In this document: piece after piece, positions 36,014 through 38,827 of the stretch
How the letters are laid out: every line of letters starts with the position of its first letter
How positions within the stretch are numbered: position 1 is the first letter of the stretch
From: Candidatus Vogelbacteria bacterium
Lineage (GTDB): Bacteria; Patescibacteriota; Minisyncoccia; Phycocordibacterales; JACOZG01
NCBI GenBank assembly: GCA_016181465.1
Contig: JACOZG010000003.1
Span: 1 to 38,827 of the forward strand
DNA length: 38,827 bases
Direction: 5' to 3'
Translations under genes and position numbers: made by a program
Notes under the pieces: model-generated
The model's database searches: none
What the model saw: the letters and a program-made list of their open reading frames with translations, nothing else
What the model was told of the DNA's origin: nothing

Positions 36014-38411
36014 CAAGATCATTTTCAAAATATTCTTTGAAAAGAAACAGCGTTCCGAGCATCATGGGGATAGCCATGACAAACATTCTCTGCGCCATCA
36101 GTTTGTCAACGAGGTATTTTTTAGGCCGCTCGAAGTTGCCGCGCAATAATCCTTCTTCTTTCGGCTCCATAGCCAGAGCCACATCAAGGAAGCCATCGGT
36201 AACAAAGTTCAGCCAAATAATCTGCGCCGGCGAAAGCGGGAGAGGATACCCTAAAAGAAGCGCGCCAGTGATGGTCAATGCTTCTCCCCAGCTTGTGGAA
36301 AAGAGATAGAGAATAACTTTTTTGATTGTTTTGTAAATGCTTCTGCCTTCTTCCACGGCTGACACAATGCTCCCGAAATTATCATCAAGAAGCACAATAT
36401 CCGAGGCCTCTTTTGCCACCTCGGTGCCAATCTTCCCCATTGCCACGCCAAGATCAGCGGCAACGAGTGAGGGAGCGTCGTTGACGCCGTCTCCGGTCAT
36501 GGCCACAATTTCCCCGCGCGCCTTATACGTCTTGATAATTCTCAATTTGTGTTCCGGCGTCACTCGCGCGAATACCGATGTTCCGGCTAATTTTTCGGAA
36601 AGCTCGCTGTCGGAAAAAGCGTCAATGTCTTGTCCTGTAAGAACAGTATCCCCATCTTGATAAATGCCGGCTTCTTTAGCGATGGCTTGGGCTGTAACTT
36701 TGTGATCTCCGGTGATCATTACCACTCGAATGCCGGCCGAAACCGCTTTTTGCATGGCGTCCGCTACTTCCGGCCGAAGCGCGTCTTTCAGGCCGAAAAA
36801 TCCCACAAAAGTAAGCGAGTTAATTTCTTCGGGTGCGAGTACTTCCGGCCCGTCGGTGGTTTCCGCTAATGCGACAACCCGCAATCCCTCTTGCGACATA
36901 GAAAGAAAAACTGATTCCAATCTTTGTTTCTCCTCTTTCGGCAAATGATGGCTTTTCTCGCCGCGCCATATTTCCTGCGAAAGACTCAAGATCATCTCCG
37001 GCGCGCCGACAACCGTCAGAAATTTTTGACCATCAGTTTTGTGAACCGTCGCGTGATACTTATGTTTGTAATCAAACGGGATTTCGCCGACCAACGGCGA
37101 CTCTCGTTCCAAATCGCCCTTGTGAAAACCGAGCTTCTGGGCAAACACCAACATTGCCGCTTCAGTCGGATCGCCGGTAACGCGCCAGACTTGCTCTTCT
37201 TCGCTAAACATAACGCGGGCGTTGGCGCAAAAAGCGGCAATCTTCCCCGCGAAAAGAAGTTCCGGGTGATTAACTGAATCAATCACATTCCCGTTTAATT
37301 GAATTTCTCCTTTTGGTTCATAGCCGACGCCTCCGATCTCAAAAAACTTTTCAGCTACGCCCGCCTCGCCGGCCGGCAGGTACACTTTCTGGATTACCAT
37401 CTCGTTTTTTGTAATAGTGCCTGTTTTATCCACGGCAATTACTCGGGCCTGGCCCAACGCTTCCACCGCCTGAAGCTTTTTGACCAAGGCGTTCCGCTTC
37501 GACATTCTCCAGACGCCAGTCGCGAGCACCAACGTCATCACGATCGGAAGCCCTTCGGGGATAATTGAGACGGAAAGCGAAACTACGGTCGCGAACATCT
37601 CCGACACCGATTTCCCCGAAACAATACCGAGCAGGAACAACAACGTACTGATACTGGCAACGGTAATAACGATAAGCCGTGAAAGATAACGGGTATTTGC
37701 CTTAAGAGGAATTTCGGTATCAATCGCCGCGATCTCCTTGGAAATTTTTCCGATCATTGTCTTGAGCCCAGTCGCAACTACGATGGCCTTGCCGTTTCCG
37801 GCAAGAATATGCGTGCCCTTGAAAACTATATTTTTCTGCTCTGCGGTTGGCAGATTATTCACTTCCAAAGTATCGGCAATTTTGTGCGTCGGCTCTGATT
37901 CGCCCGTAAGAGCCGCCTCGTCAACTTTAAGATTCGTAGCTACAATAAGGCGCGCGTCAGCCGGCGCTTTTTCGCCCTCCTGCAGAATAATGATGTCGCC
38001 GGGCACCACTTCGTTGTCAGGCACAATCAGCTCTTTTCCTTCGCGGAGAATGGTCGCTTTCGTCTCGGCGAATTTCTTGAGCGCCCGAAGCGTATTTTGC
38101 GCCCGACCCTCCTGAATGGTCCCGACAACGGCGTTAAAAAGAAGCACGGCAAGAATGATCGAGCCGTCGACAGTTTCTCCCATCGCCAAGACAATCATGC
38201 TTGCCGCAATAAGAATGTAAATCAGCGGACCTTGGAATTGACGCAGGAAAATAACCGGGAGGCTGTCCACCTTTCCTTCGGGAAGTTTATTGAGGCCGTA
38301 TTCTTTGAGACGTTCCTTTGCTTCTTCTCTCGTTAAGCCATGCTCACGCGAATGAAGTGCATCAAGAATTTCAGGAATTGCTTTGGTATGCCATAAAAGT
38401 TGTGGGGTCAT
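36006..38411 (-). CDS. P-type cation ATPase (Ca2+/P2 type), C-terminus damaged
   Basis: 801 residues. It pumps cations, probably Ca2+, across the membrane. Visible: PGDIIILQEGEKAPADARLI, DEAALTGES (actuator TGES), SLSVSIIPEGLPIVMTL (transport site PEGLP), AVDKTGTITKNEM (phosphorylation Asp), VMITGDHKVTAQAIAKEAGI and MTGDGVNDAPSLVAADLGVA. After LFLFKEYFENDLGL the frame stops, and the true end is in another frame at 35870-36013, so about two membrane helices are lost. LPAGEAG is encoded by an imperfect palindrome (37364-37380). The start ATG 38411 is 8 nt after tRNA-Pro, without a ribosome site. Confidence 0.92.
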   Translation of the reverse strand: MTPQLLWHTKAIPEILDALHSREHGLTREEAKERLKEYGLNKLPEGKVDSLPVIFLRQFQGPLIYILIAASMIVLAMGETVDGSIILAVLLFNAVVGTIQEGRAQNTLRALKKFAETKATILREGKELIVPDNEVVPGDIIILQEGEKAPADARLIVATNLKVDEAALTGESEPTHKIADTLEVNNLPTAEQKNIVFKGTHILAGNGKAIVVATGLKTMIGKISKEIAAIDTEIPLKANTRYLSRLIVITVASISTLLFLLGIVSGKSVSEMFATVVSLSVSIIPEGLPIVMTLVLATGVWRMSKRNALVKKLQAVEALGQARVIAVDKTGTITKNEMVIQKVYLPAGEAGVAEKFFEIGGVGYEPKGEIQLNGNVIDSVNHPELLFAGKIAAFCANARVMFSEEEQVWRVTGDPTEAAMLVFAQKLGFHKGDLERESPLVGEIPFDYKHKYHATVHKTDGQKFLTVVGAPEMILSLSQEIWRGEKSHHLPKEEKQRLESVFLSMSQEGLRVVALAETTDGPEVLAPEEINSLTFVGFFGLKDALRPEVADAMQKAVSAGIRVVMITGDHKVTAQAIAKEAGIYQDGDTVLTGQDIDAFSDSELSEKLAGTSVFARVTPEHKLRIIKTYKARGEIVAMTGDGVNDAPSLVAADLGVAMGKIGTEVAKEASDIVLLDDNFGSIVSAVEEGRSIYKTIKKVILYLFSTSWGEALTITGALLLGYPLPLSPAQIIWLNFVTDGFLDVALAMEPKEEGLLRGNFERPKKYLVDKLMAQRMFVMAIPMMLGTLFLFKEYFENDLGL

Positions 38412-38419
38412 AAAATTAT

Positions 38420-38493
38420 TGGTCGGGCTGCCGAGAATCGAACTCGGTCTGCATGCACCCCATGCATGCGTACTGCCGGTATACTACAGCCCG
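38420..38493 (-). tRNA. tRNA-Pro (anticodon GGG)
   Basis: 74 nt with encoded CCA. Acceptor CGGGCTG / CAGCCCG (C1-G72 as in bacterial tRNA-Pro), discriminator A, anticodon stem CATGC / GCATG with loop ATGGGGT (anticodon GGG), T-arm GTTCGATTC. It lies 8 nt upstream of the ATPase start on the same strand. Confidence 0.95.
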
Positions 38494-38510
38494 TTAGAAT
38501 GACATCATAA

Positions 38511-38548
38511 AGAAAAAAGCTCTCGGCGTAAATCAACCGAGAGCTTTG
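38511..38548 (-). terminator. Rho-independent terminator
   Basis: AAAGCTCTCGG (38516-38526) pairs with CCGAGAGCTTT (38537-38547), 10-nt loop. A T-run follows on the minus strand. It ends the Tyr/His-rich exported protein gene and separates it from tRNA-Pro. Confidence 0.8.
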
Positions 38549-38575
38549 GCTGGAAAAAGACCTGCTGTGTCCGTC

Positions 38576-38827
38576 TTAGTGGTAGAAATGAACACGGCGA
38601 TAGTGCTCGTGTCTGCCGTGGACATGAACCACCCGCGCGGCCGGATAGTAGCGGTGGTAAGAGCGATACACCACTGGCCGATAACCGTACACTACCGGAT
38701 TTACCACTTCCACCACCGGGTAGATGTAACTCGTCGGGACGACCGCAACCGGCAGAGCGATCGGCTCGTACCTGGTTTCGCGCTCCACCACTTGATCCTC
38801 TTGTCCGGATGCTCCGGCCGCGAACCG
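38576..38827 (-). CDS. Tyr/His-rich exported protein (partial, 5' end outside window)
   Basis: At least 83 residues; the frame is open through the right edge (RFAAGASGQEDQVVERETRY). The first part resembles the end of a signal peptide, FAAGASG. The mature part is rich in Tyr, Val, Arg and His, e.g. SYIYPVVEVVNPVVYGYRPV and HVHGRHEHYRRVHFYH. A GTG at 38791 is possible as an internal start but is less likely. I recognise no family; His-rich tails can bind metal. It ends at a strong terminator. Confidence 0.6.
   Translation of the reverse strand, partial: RFAAGASGQEDQVVERETRYEPIALPVAVVPTSYIYPVVEVVNPVVYGYRPVVYRSYHRYYPAARVVHVHGRHEHYRRVHFYH

Noticed and set aside
36037-38336. Plus-strand frames opposite the P-type ATPase
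   Set aside because: All are reverse-strand shadows of the ATPase gene.

Overview
The window looks like a chromosome segment of a Candidate Phyla Radiation (Patescibacteria) bacterium, probably Parcubacteria-like. I infer this from small compact genes, many ATGA-type overlaps, a PaaX/Cas2-like protein of the type common in that group, a type IV pilus operon ending in glycolysis genes, large secreted fibre-like proteins, a REP-associated transposase and several small toxin-antitoxin pairs. There is no rRNA or ribosomal protein, so the phylum call is inference.

Layout. 1-1.4 kb: end of an unknown gene, a broken Clp N-domain gene and a PaaX/Cas2-like regulator; the last two have promoters carrying the same palindromic operator. 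1.4-6.4 kb: broken rnhA, recJ, HIT protein, extended acyl-carrier protein, frameshifted pgk, tpiA. 6.4-12.7 kb (minus strand): pilB, pilC, three pseudopilins and a PilX-like protein, running into tpiA-pgk. 12.7-15.0 kb: two paralogous secreted proteins, each split by the same frame break. 15.0-17.0 kb: a REP/RAYT island with a Y1 transposase, a RelB/RelE-like pair and palindromic repeats. 17.0-20.3 kb: an 855-residue secreted Ig-like protein and two small membrane or coiled-coil proteins. 20.4-24.3 kb: MntA/HepT, nusA with two in-frame palindromic insertions, ppa, small envelope proteins. 24.3-29.5 kb: clpP, rny, a second RelE-like pair, an AT-rich secreted protein, Fic protein, HU. 29.6-33.9 kb: two tiny ORFs, alr, murD, nagZ, tRNA-Gly, VKOR. 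33.9-38.8 kb: pyrE, pyrF (in-frame amber codon), a small PGPGW-like protein, a Ca2+-type P-type ATPase with a damaged 3' end, tRNA-Pro and the end of a Tyr/His-rich exported protein.

How the genes fit together: the pilus operon and the fibre-like proteins suggest attachment to a host or surface. alr, murD and nagZ act on peptidoglycan, pyrE and pyrF complete UMP synthesis from orotate, tpiA and pgk are lower glycolysis, and clpP, rny and the Clp N-domain gene handle protein and RNA turnover.

The most unusual signals are: (1) a palindrome family shared between the RAYT island and in-frame insertions in nusA, with compensatory base changes, plus an unrelated 23-bp perfect palindrome inside recJ, similar in style to Rickettsia palindromic elements; (2) a shared operator upstream of the PaaX/Cas2-like gene and the Clp N-domain gene; (3) an unusual number of broken genes (Clp N-domain, rnhA, pgk, both secreted proteins, pyrF, the ATPase), three of them by internal deletion; (4) tRNAs lying 2-8 nt upstream of start codons that have no Shine-Dalgarno sequence.
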